Assembly: GCF_002915595.1 (NCBI RefSeq)
Contig: NZ_PQGG01000010.1
Coordinates: forward strand, 7,501 to 71,500
Direction: 5' to 3'
Origin: Zhongshania marina
Lineage (GTDB): Bacteria; Pseudomonadota; Gammaproteobacteria; Pseudomonadales; Spongiibacteraceae
DNA length: 64,000 nt
The notes under the pieces were generated by a model. The model worked only from the letters and a program-made list of their open reading frames with translations. It did no database searches and was not told the DNA's origin. A program made the translations under genes and the position numbers. Positions 45,845 to 56,669 of this stretch are shown here, piece after piece. Within the stretch, counting starts at the first letter, position 1, and each line of letters starts with the position of its first letter.

Positions 45845-47438
45845 CCTCAACATACTCCTGCAACTTCGCCTCAGCTTCATCGCCAAATAAAATCTCACAG
45901 GCTTCTTTCAAACCCGGTGCGTTGATAATTTCGTCGCGGCGTACAACAAGCGAGATCTTCGATCGACGGCGCAGAAAATCCTCTAGCTTGGTAATCATTT
46001 CTCGGCGTGCGGCGTGTTCTATTTCGCAGCGCAGGTACTCCGCGTTTTCTATTAGCAATTCAGCGCAAGAGGGGTCTTCTCTTATCATTTCCAGCATTTC
46101 TATGGCGCTGCGGCCATAGCGCCGCCACAGGCGTTGGGTCAGCGGTTCTGATGAAGACGCGTCGGTCATGTCATCCAGCCCCATCAACTTAGCCTGGTGC
46201 ATAAACTCTTCCTTAACGCTATTACCCGGCTCGCCATACCAGCGCTTGTCAGGAAATGGCACGGCAATGCCAAGTTTAGCGATTATCTCAGAGACCTCGT
46301 CGCCTACATTTAAACAATCGGTAAGCTTGCCACCAAAAATACTCAGGTGCTGGTCTTTGTTATTGATATCTATCGCGTGCTTGCGTGACAGTTTCACCCA
46401 ATCCGCAACGCCATCGCGCCCTTTTAATGCCAATGGTCTCACCCCGCAGCGCTCCGCAATCACATCCGCCGCCGTCAATGGTCGCTCCAACTTTAGCAAG
46501 GCATTGACGTTATCTAATACAAACTGCCGGTCCGCGGCGGTGAGCTCAACCTCTGGACTGGACTCCTGCGTATCGGTGGTGCCAATACAGGTTTTTGGCC
46601 CCATAGGAATAACAAAAAACAAACGCCCATCGCTGGCAAAGAAGGTCAATATTCTCTGAGTATCACAGATACGATCAACGATTAAATGCACCCCCTTTGA
46701 GAACAAATGCCGATGTTCGGTCTGCTGGCCTGTCAACTTATTATGCTGATCAACATAGGGGCCACAGGCATTGATTAAGACACGGCTGCGCACCGTAAAC
46801 GTGTCGCCACTAATCGTATCTTTTAAAGTGGAATGCCAAAGTCCACCTTTACGCTGAGCACCAAGGGATTCAACATAATTCGCGGCAATACAGCCGTAGT
46901 TCAAGCTGGTGCGGATAAAGTTAAAAACAAAACGTGCATCATTGTCATACAAATAGCAGTCAGAATATTCAAAGCCGCCCGCCGCTCGCGAAGTGTTGAT
47001 CACCTCTTCGCGTTTACTGAGTCCCGCTGGACTCAAGTACTTTGGCGCGCGGGTAACAAAGCGACCGATAATCCAATACAGGATAGTGCCGAGATACACC
47101 ACGAATGCAGGAAGTCGAAAGCCCTTTTGGATGGTGGTTAAAAACCGAATTTCCTTCACAGTGGACGGATAGCTGCGCATTAAGTGATTGCGACTACGGC
47201 ACAGTTTATCAACCAGTAAATATTCGTGATTTTCTAAATACTTGATGCCGCCCCACGCTAAATTAGAGGAATTTGAGCTGGTAAGGCCGGCGAAGTCGCC
47301 CTTGTCTACCAGGGCAACCTTCACCCCTTTGGCCGCCAAGGAGGCAGCAGATACCGCGCCGTTTATACCGCCACCAAGAATAAGCACGTCAAAGTAGCCA
47401 TCACGCAGTTTACTTACATTGCTTGCCCGTAATTCCAT
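45813..47438 (-). CDS. glpD: FAD-dependent aerobic glycerol-3-phosphate dehydrogenase
   Basis: 541 aa. N-terminal FAD-binding Rossmann fold with ILGGGINGAVSAASLAAKG (about 20-38), DKGDFAGLTSSNSSNLAWGGIKYL, a central substrate domain and the C-terminal DAO_C helical domain. Oxidises glycerol 3-phosphate to dihydroxyacetone phosphate at the inner membrane, feeding quinones. The C-terminal eight residues and stop are encoded within a dispersed repeat. No other glp gene is in view. Confidence 0.92.
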   Translation of the reverse strand: MELRASNVSKLRDGYFDVLILGGGINGAVSAASLAAKGVKVALVDKGDFAGLTSSNSSNLAWGGIKYLENHEYLLVDKLCRSRNHLMRSYPSTVKEIRFLTTIQKGFRLPAFVVYLGTILYWIIGRFVTRAPKYLSPAGLSKREEVINTSRAAGGFEYSDCYLYDNDARFVFNFIRTSLNYGCIAANYVESLGAQRKGGLWHSTLKDTISGDTFTVRSRVLINACGPYVDQHNKLTGQQTEHRHLFSKGVHLIVDRICDTQRILTFFASDGRLFFVIPMGPKTCIGTTDTQESSPEVELTAADRQFVLDNVNALLKLERPLTAADVIAERCGVRPLALKGRDGVADWVKLSRKHAIDINNKDQHLSIFGGKLTDCLNVGDEVSEIIAKLGIAVPFPDKRWYGEPGNSVKEEFMHQAKLMGLDDMTDASSSEPLTQRLWRRYGRSAIEMLEMIREDPSCAELLIENAEYLRCEIEHAARREMITKLEDFLRRRSKISLVVRRDEIINAPGLKEACEILFGDEAEAKLQEYVEATAERRASDV

Positions 47439-47527
47439 TGTGGCCCCGAGTGTTTGTGGACGTCAGTAATAAAAAGTGAGATATGCAAACCAGAAAGCGC
47501 GGCTGCACAGCTTATCGGAAATTAAGC

Positions 47528-47549
47528 AAAAAGCCCGCCGAGCGGGCTT
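47528..47549 (-). terminator. Rho-independent terminator of nadE
   Basis: On the minus strand GCCCGC-TCG-GCGGGC runs into five T, 53 bp past the nadE stop. Confidence 0.9.
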
Positions 47550-47601
47550 ATTCAAAAGAATTGTATGAAGTCGCCGCAGTTCTGCGCGACAAGAAGCTAA
47601 C

Positions 47602-49230
47602 CTAGTCGCCGATTACCCACTTTTGCGTAATCGGATAGCGGCGATCTCGCCCAAAACCACGCTCGGTAATACGCGTTCCTATAGGCGCTTGGCGACGCTT
47701 GTATTCATTGAGATCTACCAAACGCAAAATTCGATAAACCATGTCGCGGTCAAATCCGGCTGCAATAATAGTCTCTGCGCTCTCGTCGCCTTCAATATAC
47801 CTTTCCAACACCTGATCCAAAATATCGTAGGGCGGCAAGCTGTCTTGATCTTTTTGATCCGGCGCCAACTCTGCCGACGGCGGCCGATCAATGACCCGCT
47901 GCGGTATGACCGGCGTTACTGTATTGCGATATCTAGCTAGCTCAAACACCCGCATTTTAGACACGTCTTTTAGTACGTCGAAACCACCGGCCATATCACC
48001 ATATAAAGTAGAGTAACCGACGGCAACTTCACTTTTATTACCGGTAGTCAGCACCAAATAGCCTTTCTTGTTTGAGATGGCCATCAATAGCACGCCACGG
48101 CAGCGAGCCTGCAAATTCTCTTCGGTTTTGTCCACAGACATACCCGCGAATTCGTCGCTAAGCGCCGCCATAAAACTGTCGTACATCGCTTCAATCGACA
48201 TAACTTTGTAACTCACGCCCTGCACCTTGGCCTGAGCTTGGGCATCTTCCATGCTCATAGACGCGGTATAGCGGAAGGGCATCATTACCGCTTCAACGCG
48301 ATCTGCGCCTAAAGCGTCAACGGCAATAGCCAAGGTCAAAGCAGAATCAATACCGCCAGACAAACCCAAAACCACACCGTTAAAGCCATTTTTATTTACG
48401 TAGTCCCGCACGCCGAGCACCAGCGTTTCATAAATATCTTCTAGCACGGGACGCAGATCAGTGACCTCACCATCGTCAAACCGCAGGCGGCGACCATCCC
48501 AGCGAGCCGTGACGCAATTTATATATTCAACATAGGCGGGGCTGCGCGCAATTAACTCACCCTCAGCAGATACCACCATAGACGCGCCATCAAATACTAA
48601 CTCGTCCTGTCCACCAACTAAGTTGCAATACACCACTGGCATACCGCCCTGCCATGCGCGCTGCGCCAATAACGCTTCGCGTTCTATTTGCTTACCGGCA
48701 TGAAATGGCGAGGCACTAAGATTCAGCATTAGCTGTGCGCCTTCGGCTTTGGCACCGGCCGTGGGGGCATCTTCCCACACGTCCTCACAAATGCTGATTG
48801 CCGTCGGCACGCCGAAGATATCCATCACCAAGGTATCTCGGCCTTCTTTGAAATAACGCTTTTCATCAAAAACGCGGTAATTCGGCAAGCACTGCTTGTG
48901 ATATTCGTTCACCAATTTGCCGCCAAAAAACACCCCAGCAGCGTTAAATAAATCCCCATCAATCGCCCGTGGATAACCAACAATCACATAGCATTTAGGC
49001 GCATGGGTGGCAATGCGCTGCAGAGCGCGCTCAACCCGATGGGCAAGACTCGCGCGCAATAATAAGTCTTCTGGTGGATAACCAGTCACCACCAACTCGG
49101 GAAACAAAATCAGCTGGGGGTCATGACGCGACACAGCTGTTTCAATAGCGGCGACGATCTTATTGGTATTGCCCTCGATATCTCCGACGACGGGATTTAT
49201 CTGAGCCATAACGATACGCAGGGAAGTCAT
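47602..49230 (-). CDS. nadE: Glutamine-dependent NAD+ synthetase
   Basis: 542 aa from the ATG at 49230; an upstream ATG at 49329 would add 33 residues unlike the family. The N-terminal nitrilase-type glutaminase has its Glu in LFPELVVTGYPPEDL, Lys in the EYHKQCLPNY region and Cys in SICEDVWED. The C-terminal synthetase domain has the pyrophosphate loop LSGGIDSALTLA and TTGNKSEVAVGYSTLYGD. It amidates deamido-NAD using glutamine. Divergent from pilS. Confidence 0.94.
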   Translation of the reverse strand: MTSLRIVMAQINPVVGDIEGNTNKIVAAIETAVSRHDPQLILFPELVVTGYPPEDLLLRASLAHRVERALQRIATHAPKCYVIVGYPRAIDGDLFNAAGVFFGGKLVNEYHKQCLPNYRVFDEKRYFKEGRDTLVMDIFGVPTAISICEDVWEDAPTAGAKAEGAQLMLNLSASPFHAGKQIEREALLAQRAWQGGMPVVYCNLVGGQDELVFDGASMVVSAEGELIARSPAYVEYINCVTARWDGRRLRFDDGEVTDLRPVLEDIYETLVLGVRDYVNKNGFNGVVLGLSGGIDSALTLAIAVDALGADRVEAVMMPFRYTASMSMEDAQAQAKVQGVSYKVMSIEAMYDSFMAALSDEFAGMSVDKTEENLQARCRGVLLMAISNKKGYLVLTTGNKSEVAVGYSTLYGDMAGGFDVLKDVSKMRVFELARYRNTVTPVIPQRVIDRPPSAELAPDQKDQDSLPPYDILDQVLERYIEGDESAETIIAAGFDRDMVYRILRLVDLNEYKRRQAPIGTRITERGFGRDRRYPITQKWVIGD

Positions 49231-49379
49231 TAATGCAATTCCATCAATATAAAACGAGGCCACACTCGGTCGTCCCGAGCCCAGCACATGAATACAGCGC
49301 ATTATTCTAGCAAATAAGCGGGAGTGCATCCCCCACTATGGACGTATAAACTACGCTTTAACCAAGTTCAGGGCTCATT

Positions 49380-50969
49380 ATGTCGTTTGCGCAGGATTTT
49401 CCCCAACAACGCGCCATCATGCGCGTTTACAGTGCGTATCGCTTTGCATTAGCGGGAGTAATACTTATCGCCCTGATTTTTGGGCCGGCTAATTCAACCT
49501 TAGGCATTACCGCACCAAAATGGTTTGCCATCGCCGTGCTCGGTTATGTGTGCTTTGCACTACTAAGTCTGATTGTTCACACCCTACTTAGCAGCCGCTA
49601 CACACAAACGCAGTTGTTCTTTGAGTTTTTTATCGACATCGGCGTCATTATGCTGATGAGCTATTGCTCCGGCAGCGCCGACTCCGGCCTGCCGCTGTTA
49701 CTCATTGTCACCATCAGCGCTGCCAGCATAACCATGCCCGGCCAGCTCAGCATGGCTATTGCGGCACTGGCGACGATATCTGCCATTAGCGAAGTCGCCG
49801 CCCATACCCTAACTGAACGGGTATCGGCCCAACGGTTTATTGTTGCCGGCATGACCGGCACCGCGTATTTCTCCGCCGCCATTGCCATCCGCTACTTAAG
49901 TGGCCGTATTGTAAAAGCTCAGCAATTGGCAGAGCGCCGTCGCACCGATATAGAACAGTTATCCCGCATCAATCAGCGTATTGTCCAGCGTATGCAAACC
50001 GGCATTGTGGTCATGAGCCAGACTGGACAGATAAAACTTATCAATGCCGCCGCCACGGAGTTACTCGATATCCCCACCCCCGCGCCCAATACTCAGCAAT
50101 ACGCGCCGCCGGTCTTAATCGATATGGCCCGCACAACCGAGAATAGCGCCAAGGTAATTAAAATTGGGCCTCGACATCTCGACGTTCACGTCAATATGAG
50201 TATTCTCGAGCAAAACGACGATAGCGATCGATTACTTTATATAGAAAACATCAGCAAAATTAATCAGCGTGCTCAAAACCTCAAGCTAGCATCACTAGGT
50301 CGTTTTACCGCCAGTATCGCCCATGAAATTCGCAACCCTCTTAGCGCGATTAGCCACGCCGCACAGTTACTCGCAGAAAGCCCCGATTTAAATGATGTAG
50401 ACAAACGCTTTACTACTATCATTCAAAATCACGCGCTGCGTATGAACGACATAATAAAAAACATACTGGAATTGTCTCGTGGCCGAAGCGCCGAGCCCGC
50501 CCGCTTTAGTTTGAGCGCATGGCTAAGGCAATTTTTAGACGACTGGCAGCCGACTGGCCACACCCCTTTGGACATCAACATAGACGGTGAGCTACAAGAC
50601 GATTTCATCAATGTCGACCGCAGCCAGCTAACGCAAATTATTTCTAATATTGCAGACAACGGCGCGCGCCACGGCGCGGAAAAACACAGTAGGGCGACAC
50701 TGACTTTTCGCTGCCGTAAAAATCCAAGTTCAGCTGCAGTGAGCCTCGACATTATTGATAACGGTGAGGGCATAAAGGAGGAGGATGAAGATAAAATATT
50801 TGAGCCTTTCTTTACTACCCAAGAACAGGGAAATGGTCTCGGCCTATATTTATGCAGAGAACTTTGCCTAGCCAATCAAATACATATTTACTACCGTCGC
50901 ACTGAACGCGGCGAAAGCTGCTTCCGTTTGCAGTTCTCACACCCAGACCGCGGCACCTTAGCAGAATAA
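49380..50969 (+). CDS. pilS: Type IV pilus two-component sensor kinase PilS
   Basis: 529 aa. Six hydrophobic segments in the first about 185 residues, a linker with a PAS-like fold (about 195-290), HisKA with SIAHEIRNPLSAISHAAQ (phosphoacceptor His), and HATPase with ISNIADNGARHG and GLGLYLCREL. PilS monitors pilin in the inner membrane and signals to PilR, which activates pilA through sigma-54; pilA itself is not in this window. pilR follows 6 bp later. Confidence 0.93.
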   Translation: MSFAQDFPQQRAIMRVYSAYRFALAGVILIALIFGPANSTLGITAPKWFAIAVLGYVCFALLSLIVHTLLSSRYTQTQLFFEFFIDIGVIMLMSYCSGSADSGLPLLLIVTISAASITMPGQLSMAIAALATISAISEVAAHTLTERVSAQRFIVAGMTGTAYFSAAIAIRYLSGRIVKAQQLAERRRTDIEQLSRINQRIVQRMQTGIVVMSQTGQIKLINAAATELLDIPTPAPNTQQYAPPVLIDMARTTENSAKVIKIGPRHLDVHVNMSILEQNDDSDRLLYIENISKINQRAQNLKLASLGRFTASIAHEIRNPLSAISHAAQLLAESPDLNDVDKRFTTIIQNHALRMNDIIKNILELSRGRSAEPARFSLSAWLRQFLDDWQPTGHTPLDINIDGELQDDFINVDRSQLTQIISNIADNGARHGAEKHSRATLTFRCRKNPSSAAVSLDIIDNGEGIKEEDEDKIFEPFFTTQEQGNGLGLYLCRELCLANQIHIYYRRTERGESCFRLQFSHPDRGTLAE

Positions 50970-50975
50970 GAGCCC

Positions 50976-52361
50976 ATGCTTAAAGAGCCAAAACAAATGC
51001 AACAGACCGTTCTAATTATTGATGACGAACCTGATATTCGCGAACTCCTAGACATTACCATTAGCCGCATGGGTTTAAACACCATCGCCGTCGGCAATGT
51101 GCGGGACGCCTTGCAAGCACTGCAATCCAATCCGGCTATCAATCTGTGTTTAACCGATATAAAGCTACCCGATGGCTCCGGTTTGGAAATTGTTCGTCAT
51201 ATCCAAAGCTCATCCCACTGCACCGCTGTAGCGGTATTAACCGCTTATGGCAGTACTGAGATTGCCGTAGAAGCCCTTAAAGCCGGCGCCTTCGACTTTA
51301 TCAACAAACCAGTTTCCGTCGAGCAGCTTCGCAACCTTGTAAAAAGTGCCTTAAAACTGGGCCGCCGCGATACGCAGTTTGACGGCAGCAGCCACACGCG
51401 CCTGCTTGGCGAAACCGCCAGTATCGTTACCCTGCGCGAACAAATCATCAAACTGTCCCGCAGCCAAGCCCCCGTTTATATAAGTGGCGAATCAGGCAGC
51501 GGCAAAGAAGTGGTAGCAAGATTAATACACGCCAACGGCCCTCGCAGCGACGCTCCCTTTGTACCCGTTAACTGCGGCGCCATTCCCAGCGAGTTGGTAG
51601 AAAGCGAATTTTTCGGCCACGCCAAAGGCAGCTTCACTGGCGCCTACGATCACAAGGAAGGTTTATTTGAAGCCGCAAATGGCGGCACCTTATTTTTGGA
51701 TGAAGTCGCCGATCTGCCATTAAATATGCAGGTAAAACTATTGCGCGCCATCCAAGAAAAGGCCGTTCGCAGAATTGGTTCTAATCAAGAAATTCCCGTA
51801 GACGTTCGCATACTTAGCGCCACCCACCGCGATTTAGCCAAAGCCGTTGCCGCAGAACACTTCCGCAGCGACCTGTTTTATCGAATAAATGTAATAGAAG
51901 TACAAGTGCCAAGTCTTCGTGACCGCGCATCAGACATACCCCTGCTCGCCAAATTCATGCTCGACAAAATTGGCCGCGAATGGGATATGACGCCGCCTGC
52001 ATTAAGCGACAAAGCACTAGAGTCACTCTGCGGCTATTACTTCCCTGGCAATGTGCGCGAGCTAGAAAACATCATTGAACGCGCAGCAACTCTATGCGAA
52101 AAAAACATTATTACACCGCAGGATTTATCACTGCCTTCCGCAAAAGACAATACTCATACAGGTAAAAACGAAACCTCAGAAATCTCACATATCGAAGCCG
52201 CTATCGGAGATATGGAAACCTATCTTGCAAGCATTGAAATACAAATCATTAAAGATGCATTAGAAGCAAATCGCTGGAATAAAACGGAATCAGCAAAAAT
52301 GTTAGGCGTTACATTTAGGCAGTTCCGATATAAATTAAAAAAATACGAACTAGACAATTAA
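50976..52361 (+). CDS. pilR: Type IV pilus sigma-54 response regulator PilR
   Basis: 461 aa, NtrC class. Receiver (about 8-125, DDEPD pair, Asp in LTDIKLPDGSG), AAA+ domain with Walker A GESGSGKEVV, the sigma-54 contact loop GSFTGAYD and Walker B GGTLFLDEV, then a Fis-type helix-turn-helix at the C-terminus (ESAKMLGVTFRQFRYKL). ATG codons at 50976 and 50997 are both plausible starts; the second follows AAAGAG. In an operon with pilS. Confidence 0.94.
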   Translation: MLKEPKQMQQTVLIIDDEPDIRELLDITISRMGLNTIAVGNVRDALQALQSNPAINLCLTDIKLPDGSGLEIVRHIQSSSHCTAVAVLTAYGSTEIAVEALKAGAFDFINKPVSVEQLRNLVKSALKLGRRDTQFDGSSHTRLLGETASIVTLREQIIKLSRSQAPVYISGESGSGKEVVARLIHANGPRSDAPFVPVNCGAIPSELVESEFFGHAKGSFTGAYDHKEGLFEAANGGTLFLDEVADLPLNMQVKLLRAIQEKAVRRIGSNQEIPVDVRILSATHRDLAKAVAAEHFRSDLFYRINVIEVQVPSLRDRASDIPLLAKFMLDKIGREWDMTPPALSDKALESLCGYYFPGNVRELENIIERAATLCEKNIITPQDLSLPSAKDNTHTGKNETSEISHIEAAIGDMETYLASIEIQIIKDALEANRWNKTESAKMLGVTFRQFRYKLKKYELDN

Positions 52362-52388
52362 AAACGGCGGCATATAGCCGCCGATTTA
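52360..52388. terminator. Bidirectional terminator between pilR and pilE
   Basis: Perfect 7-bp stem CGGCGGC/GCCGCCG with loop ATATA. On the minus strand it is followed by a TTTTTAATT tract and serves the minor pilin operon; on the plus strand it is followed by a weaker ATTTATT and may end pilSR. Confidence 0.85.
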
Positions 52389-52401
52389 TTGATCAATATA
52401 A

Positions 52402-52863
52402 TTAACGACGCCAGCAGTCTGCCAAGGTTTTTGAGGAGCCATCAGGCAATGAGGTTATCGCCAAATTACCCGTTTCGTCATAGGTAAAATTACCACAGGC
52501 GTCACCTGCCATCACTCCCGCTCGAGTAGCCTGTAGGGTAAAAGCATTTGCCGATGCGGCGGTAGACGCAATCGTATAATAGGCAGTGCCGTTTTCAGGC
52601 ACCTTAGTTGGAAACACCGCCGGCAAGGTAGAACCACCCGCAGTAGTGGTATAACGTCCATTAGCTGAATAGTAACGCTCCAAAGCCTGTGCAGCCGTAA
52701 ACAGTGCATTACTCGCCTCGTTCCGTCGCGACTTCGCCACCGACTCCTGATAAGAGGGGTAAGCGATAGAGGCCAAAATACCGACTATCGCGACAGTAAT
52801 CATCAACTCCATTAAACTAAAACCGCGTACATTTTTAGAATAACTCACTGCAACTGTCTCCAT
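52402..52863 (-). CDS. pilE: Type IV minor pilin PilE
   Basis: 153 aa. Class III signal: basic leader to Gly14, then F-S-L-M-E (Glu at +5) and the hydrophobic helix to about residue 36, processed by PilD. The C-terminal disulphide-bonded loop of this family is present (DACGNF to LADCWRR). It is last in the minor pilin operon, its start overlapping the pilY1 stop by 19 bp. Minor pilins prime pilus assembly with PilY1. Confidence 0.92.
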   Translation of the reverse strand: METVAVSYSKNVRGFSLMELMITVAIVGILASIAYPSYQESVAKSRRNEASNALFTAAQALERYYSANGRYTTTAGGSTLPAVFPTKVPENGTAYYTIASTAASANAFTLQATRAGVMAGDACGNFTYDETGNLAITSLPDGSSKTLADCWRR

Positions 52864-55800
52864 GATTGACGGCCAAATCCACCACCGGCACTTTCCGTGA
52901 CAATGCCAATAGTACCACTGGTTCCCGACGTGTACTTATATTCCACCTTACCCGCACCAACGATACCAGGCGTCTTAATCATCTCGGGACTACCGATTCC
53001 ACTTGCAGGAAAATAATCCTCACCAAGCACCCCCTCGTCCAATTCATTAATTTTACCGTCCCCATTTATATCTAATACGGGGGCACCAATGCGCCCCCCA
53101 GTAACAGAATCTAGCTCCATCAACCAACTGTTCCCCCCAAAACCACACACACTTTCCGAAGGAATGATGGTCGCAAAAATAATCCTGCCATTACGCAAAA
53201 TCGGTTGCGACACTACACGCTCACCTCCAGCAATTTTTGATGGCGGATAAAGTGGCAGATGCCAACCATAGGTAGGCGGTGTTCCCGCGCTATTATTGCT
53301 AACAATACGAATCTGGTTCGTGGATGCCGAACCATTTTTCGTGGTAATTTCACCTTCAAAATCTATACTTTGCGAAAGCAATTTGTCCCGACCGCTAAAG
53401 CTAGCGCCATTGTCTCGAATACCGTAAAAATCTTGTATTTGAGGAGTAACCGGCAGTACCGCATCACTATTCTCAAAATATTTTCCCGTGCCGAAGTACA
53501 CCATATACCCACCCTTTGGATGAGTTCCCACAGTTGGGCGTGAAGTTATCGGCTGAGGAACACCATCGGGATCCAAAACCGTATAAAGTGGTGTCGGCAC
53601 ACCCGCGGTTTCATAAGCGACTTTCCACGCATCTTTACTTTCACCACGCAAATCGAACTTCCATAAATTGCCTTTTAAATCTCCCGCATATACAAAATCA
53701 GTAATACGATCGTTATCTACATCGACGGGAACAGCAGTCGCCAAGCCATTATCAGTACCACTCACCCCCGTATTAATAGCTTTTATTAAGGCACCGGTTT
53801 CAAGATCAACCACAAAAAGTTTAACGGTGTCTCCAGAGTTATAGCCATTACCAAATATAGTCACCCACTTACTGCCAGCAGCAACACGAGCGATTGACGG
53901 CTGGCTCATAGCCACACCCAACTTATCTGCTGCTCCGTTAGCCGTTGAAAACTCCCACATAAAGCTTGACGCGCCTAACGTTGAAGGATCAGTAACATCA
54001 ATCGCAAAAACTGATCTACCACCAGCAGCGGTTGAACTAACCAACACCGACTTCCAACTATTATTCAAATATGCGTCAAGCACCCGCGGTGAACCATCAA
54101 CCACATACGAGTGCTCATATTCAATTTCGGTTAAATCTGCAATCTTGGGATAAGCCGCCACTGGAATATATGCGAATTTTTCAACGCCCGTTTCCGCACT
54201 AAATCCATGGAGCATACCATCATTCGCACCAACGTAAATCATCGGCATTCGCGATGCCTTAGCGGTCAAAAAACTAACGTAGCTCGAGCCCTCTAGCCCC
54301 GGTAGCTTGCTATAACCATAATTTTCATTCGAACCAACAAAAAAAGGATCCGAATTGATAATATCGCCTAAAATAGTGGTTCTTTCGCGAAATTTACTTC
54401 CTTCATATGTGTTATCACCCCGCATCCATGACAAACGAGCCTTTCCTTCACTAACTGCTTCCCCGGCGCGAAGATCACTCTGCTGACTAGCCGACAAGTC
54501 ACCCCACTTAGCCAGTGTAAAATCAACCGCTGTATTCACGAGTGTTTGTTGATCCCCAACACCGGTAATAATATTTCGTGAATCAGCAGCGGGAATCCCA
54601 CCTTTGTTTGTATCCCAAACCGCATCATTGAGGCTGCCATCACCATTTAATGAATAAGCGACAATTCGACCAGACCACTCCAAACTATTAAAACTCGCCT
54701 GATAAATTAATGTTCCAGAATCTAAGCGCGTAGAGTTTGCAGCAACAGATGACGCAGATGATTTACTTTCATTCGCGATGGTTTGGAGAATATCTCCTAA
54801 TTTATTAGCAAACACGTCCGGCTCAGAAGCACTAAAGAAACCACCTCTTGAGTTTACTGCTGCATGCAATAAATCATCGATTTTATGCACTTCACTGGAA
54901 GTTGGTTTGGGCCACGAAATAGCATCACCTGAGGAAATAGCGTTAAAGGCCGCATCCGGGTCGACGGCACCAAATACACCCAACCCAACGCCGAATGTCG
55001 TCATATGCTGCCAAAATGCAGGTGATTTTTTAGAGATCGCAACGACGTTTGCCAAATCTGTACGAAGATCATTTTTCCAATAATACATAGCAACATCAGC
55101 CAATGTACCAGATTCACCATCAGTAAAAGGAGAGACCTTTTTATAGGTATAACTTGCCCCTGTAGGGCCTGTATGTGAGGGTCCATCAGTACCATCATTG
55201 TTATTATTCGTAGCGCCACTAGTAGCGCCACCAGACCAGTATCCATCGGTCATCAAAACAGTATAGTTTCTTCTACATTGTAAATGATCTGAATTATCAT
55301 CCGTTCCGGGAGCAGCCCCCCAAGGCCCCTTATTATCCTTACGTGAAAAGTATTTACCCGCGTAATCAATTGCCAAACGCAAGGGCGTGCCCGCTTGGGG
55401 AATTTCACGCTCATATAAAGACTTGTAAAATTCTGTTCTTGCCGCGCCATCAAATGCGCGCACACCACTCACGATGACCTCAGTTTTTTCTCCATCAATT
55501 GTCGTTTCGCCTTGGTTAATACTGCCGAAACCAACTCGTATTCCCGCCCCCTGCTCGGCAAATGCGTAACCGCTACCACCGCGGGCTGTTAAAATACGAG
55601 ACCGATAATAGGTATACCAATTCGCGAAGTTTTGTATTTCTTGATCGTATGTACATGAAACACTGCCATCATCGGATTCATTACAATCATCACGATTTTC
55701 ACGGCCATCGCCTGTGTACGCCTTACCTGAACGAATCTCGACCTCTTTAAAATTATTCCAACTCCAGTCACTCCCTGTTCCTTTATACCAAAAATACTTA

Positions 55801-56654
55801 GCAGGCCAAAAAGTTTTATTTCCTGTTGTCGAGCTACAACTTCCATCACTAGTACAGCTATACCACCGAACACTATTATAATTTTCATTATTTACTTTAA
55901 GATTGCGACAGTATTTAGCGTCATAACTATTTGTCGTTCTATCTGGGTTGTGCAATGCACAGGTAGGATCGGAATTAGGATATAAGCTTCCATCAGCCTT
56001 GATCCAAGGGTAATAAGTAGTACCAGGATTATAATAAACAGAATTTATTTGCGGTGATCGGGAACGGGCATTAAAACCAGAGTTATTATCCACAGTGGGA
56101 ACATAGTTAGAATAATCATCGCCCTTATAAACTCCATCAGCTCGCGGAAATATATACCGAGCACTGTTATATATAATACTGTCAGGCATCAACTCAAATT
56201 GCATAGAACCGGAGTCATCGAGAATATACATAACATTGGGTTCAGCAGCCTGCGTGAGAAACAATGGCTTTTGCGCGATATCATCATTTACAGGCTCTTC
56301 TGATTCACAATCTTTTAACTCACCATTAACGGTGAATTTAGCTTTGCACTTCTCAAAATCAAGAAGACTATTATAAACAGTAAGTTTATTATCATAATAT
56401 CCGTACTTCCGGCTTGAACACGATTTATTCTTATTTACATCGACTTCCACTATACCGGTAATTTTAGCTAAATCTTGAAATGTATACGTTTCATTTCTAT
56501 TATTTTTACCAATTGATTTATTCATACTCCGCTCGACAATACAGCTTTCTGCCGCCTCCAGAAACGAGGAATACCCACTACTCAGCATAAAAATCATTGC
56601 TATCATCATAGGAGCCAGATACGCGCGAGCAGTACCAATCTGAATTTTATTCAT
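52845..56654 (-). CDS. pilY1: Type IV pilus tip adhesin/assembly protein PilY1
   Basis: 1269 aa. Signal peptide about 1-35. The N-terminal half holds a von Willebrand factor A-like domain with MIDAS-type DDSGSM near residue 148; the C-terminal half is the PilY1 beta-propeller with GANDGMLHGFSA, GRSVFAIDVTDP and a calcium loop of the DxDxDxxxD kind in DVDNDRITD. A second EF-hand-like loop, DINGDGKINELD, is near the C-terminus. PilY1 sits at the pilus tip and controls extension, adhesion and surface sensing. Overlaps pilE. Confidence 0.94.
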   Translation of the reverse strand: MNKIQIGTARAYLAPMMIAMIFMLSSGYSSFLEAAESCIVERSMNKSIGKNNRNETYTFQDLAKITGIVEVDVNKNKSCSSRKYGYYDNKLTVYNSLLDFEKCKAKFTVNGELKDCESEEPVNDDIAQKPLFLTQAAEPNVMYILDDSGSMQFELMPDSIIYNSARYIFPRADGVYKGDDYSNYVPTVDNNSGFNARSRSPQINSVYYNPGTTYYPWIKADGSLYPNSDPTCALHNPDRTTNSYDAKYCRNLKVNNENYNSVRWYSCTSDGSCSSTTGNKTFWPAKYFWYKGTGSDWSWNNFKEVEIRSGKAYTGDGRENRDDCNESDDGSVSCTYDQEIQNFANWYTYYRSRILTARGGSGYAFAEQGAGIRVGFGSINQGETTIDGEKTEVIVSGVRAFDGAARTEFYKSLYEREIPQAGTPLRLAIDYAGKYFSRKDNKGPWGAAPGTDDNSDHLQCRRNYTVLMTDGYWSGGATSGATNNNNDGTDGPSHTGPTGASYTYKKVSPFTDGESGTLADVAMYYWKNDLRTDLANVVAISKKSPAFWQHMTTFGVGLGVFGAVDPDAAFNAISSGDAISWPKPTSSEVHKIDDLLHAAVNSRGGFFSASEPDVFANKLGDILQTIANESKSSASSVAANSTRLDSGTLIYQASFNSLEWSGRIVAYSLNGDGSLNDAVWDTNKGGIPAADSRNIITGVGDQQTLVNTAVDFTLAKWGDLSASQQSDLRAGEAVSEGKARLSWMRGDNTYEGSKFRERTTILGDIINSDPFFVGSNENYGYSKLPGLEGSSYVSFLTAKASRMPMIYVGANDGMLHGFSAETGVEKFAYIPVAAYPKIADLTEIEYEHSYVVDGSPRVLDAYLNNSWKSVLVSSTAAGGRSVFAIDVTDPSTLGASSFMWEFSTANGAADKLGVAMSQPSIARVAAGSKWVTIFGNGYNSGDTVKLFVVDLETGALIKAINTGVSGTDNGLATAVPVDVDNDRITDFVYAGDLKGNLWKFDLRGESKDAWKVAYETAGVPTPLYTVLDPDGVPQPITSRPTVGTHPKGGYMVYFGTGKYFENSDAVLPVTPQIQDFYGIRDNGASFSGRDKLLSQSIDFEGEITTKNGSASTNQIRIVSNNSAGTPPTYGWHLPLYPPSKIAGGERVVSQPILRNGRIIFATIIPSESVCGFGGNSWLMELDSVTGGRIGAPVLDINGDGKINELDEGVLGEDYFPASGIGSPEMIKTPGIVGAGKVEYKYTSGTSGTIGIVTESAGGGFGRQSWRQLQ

Positions 56655-56669
56655 ACATTTCTCCGGCGC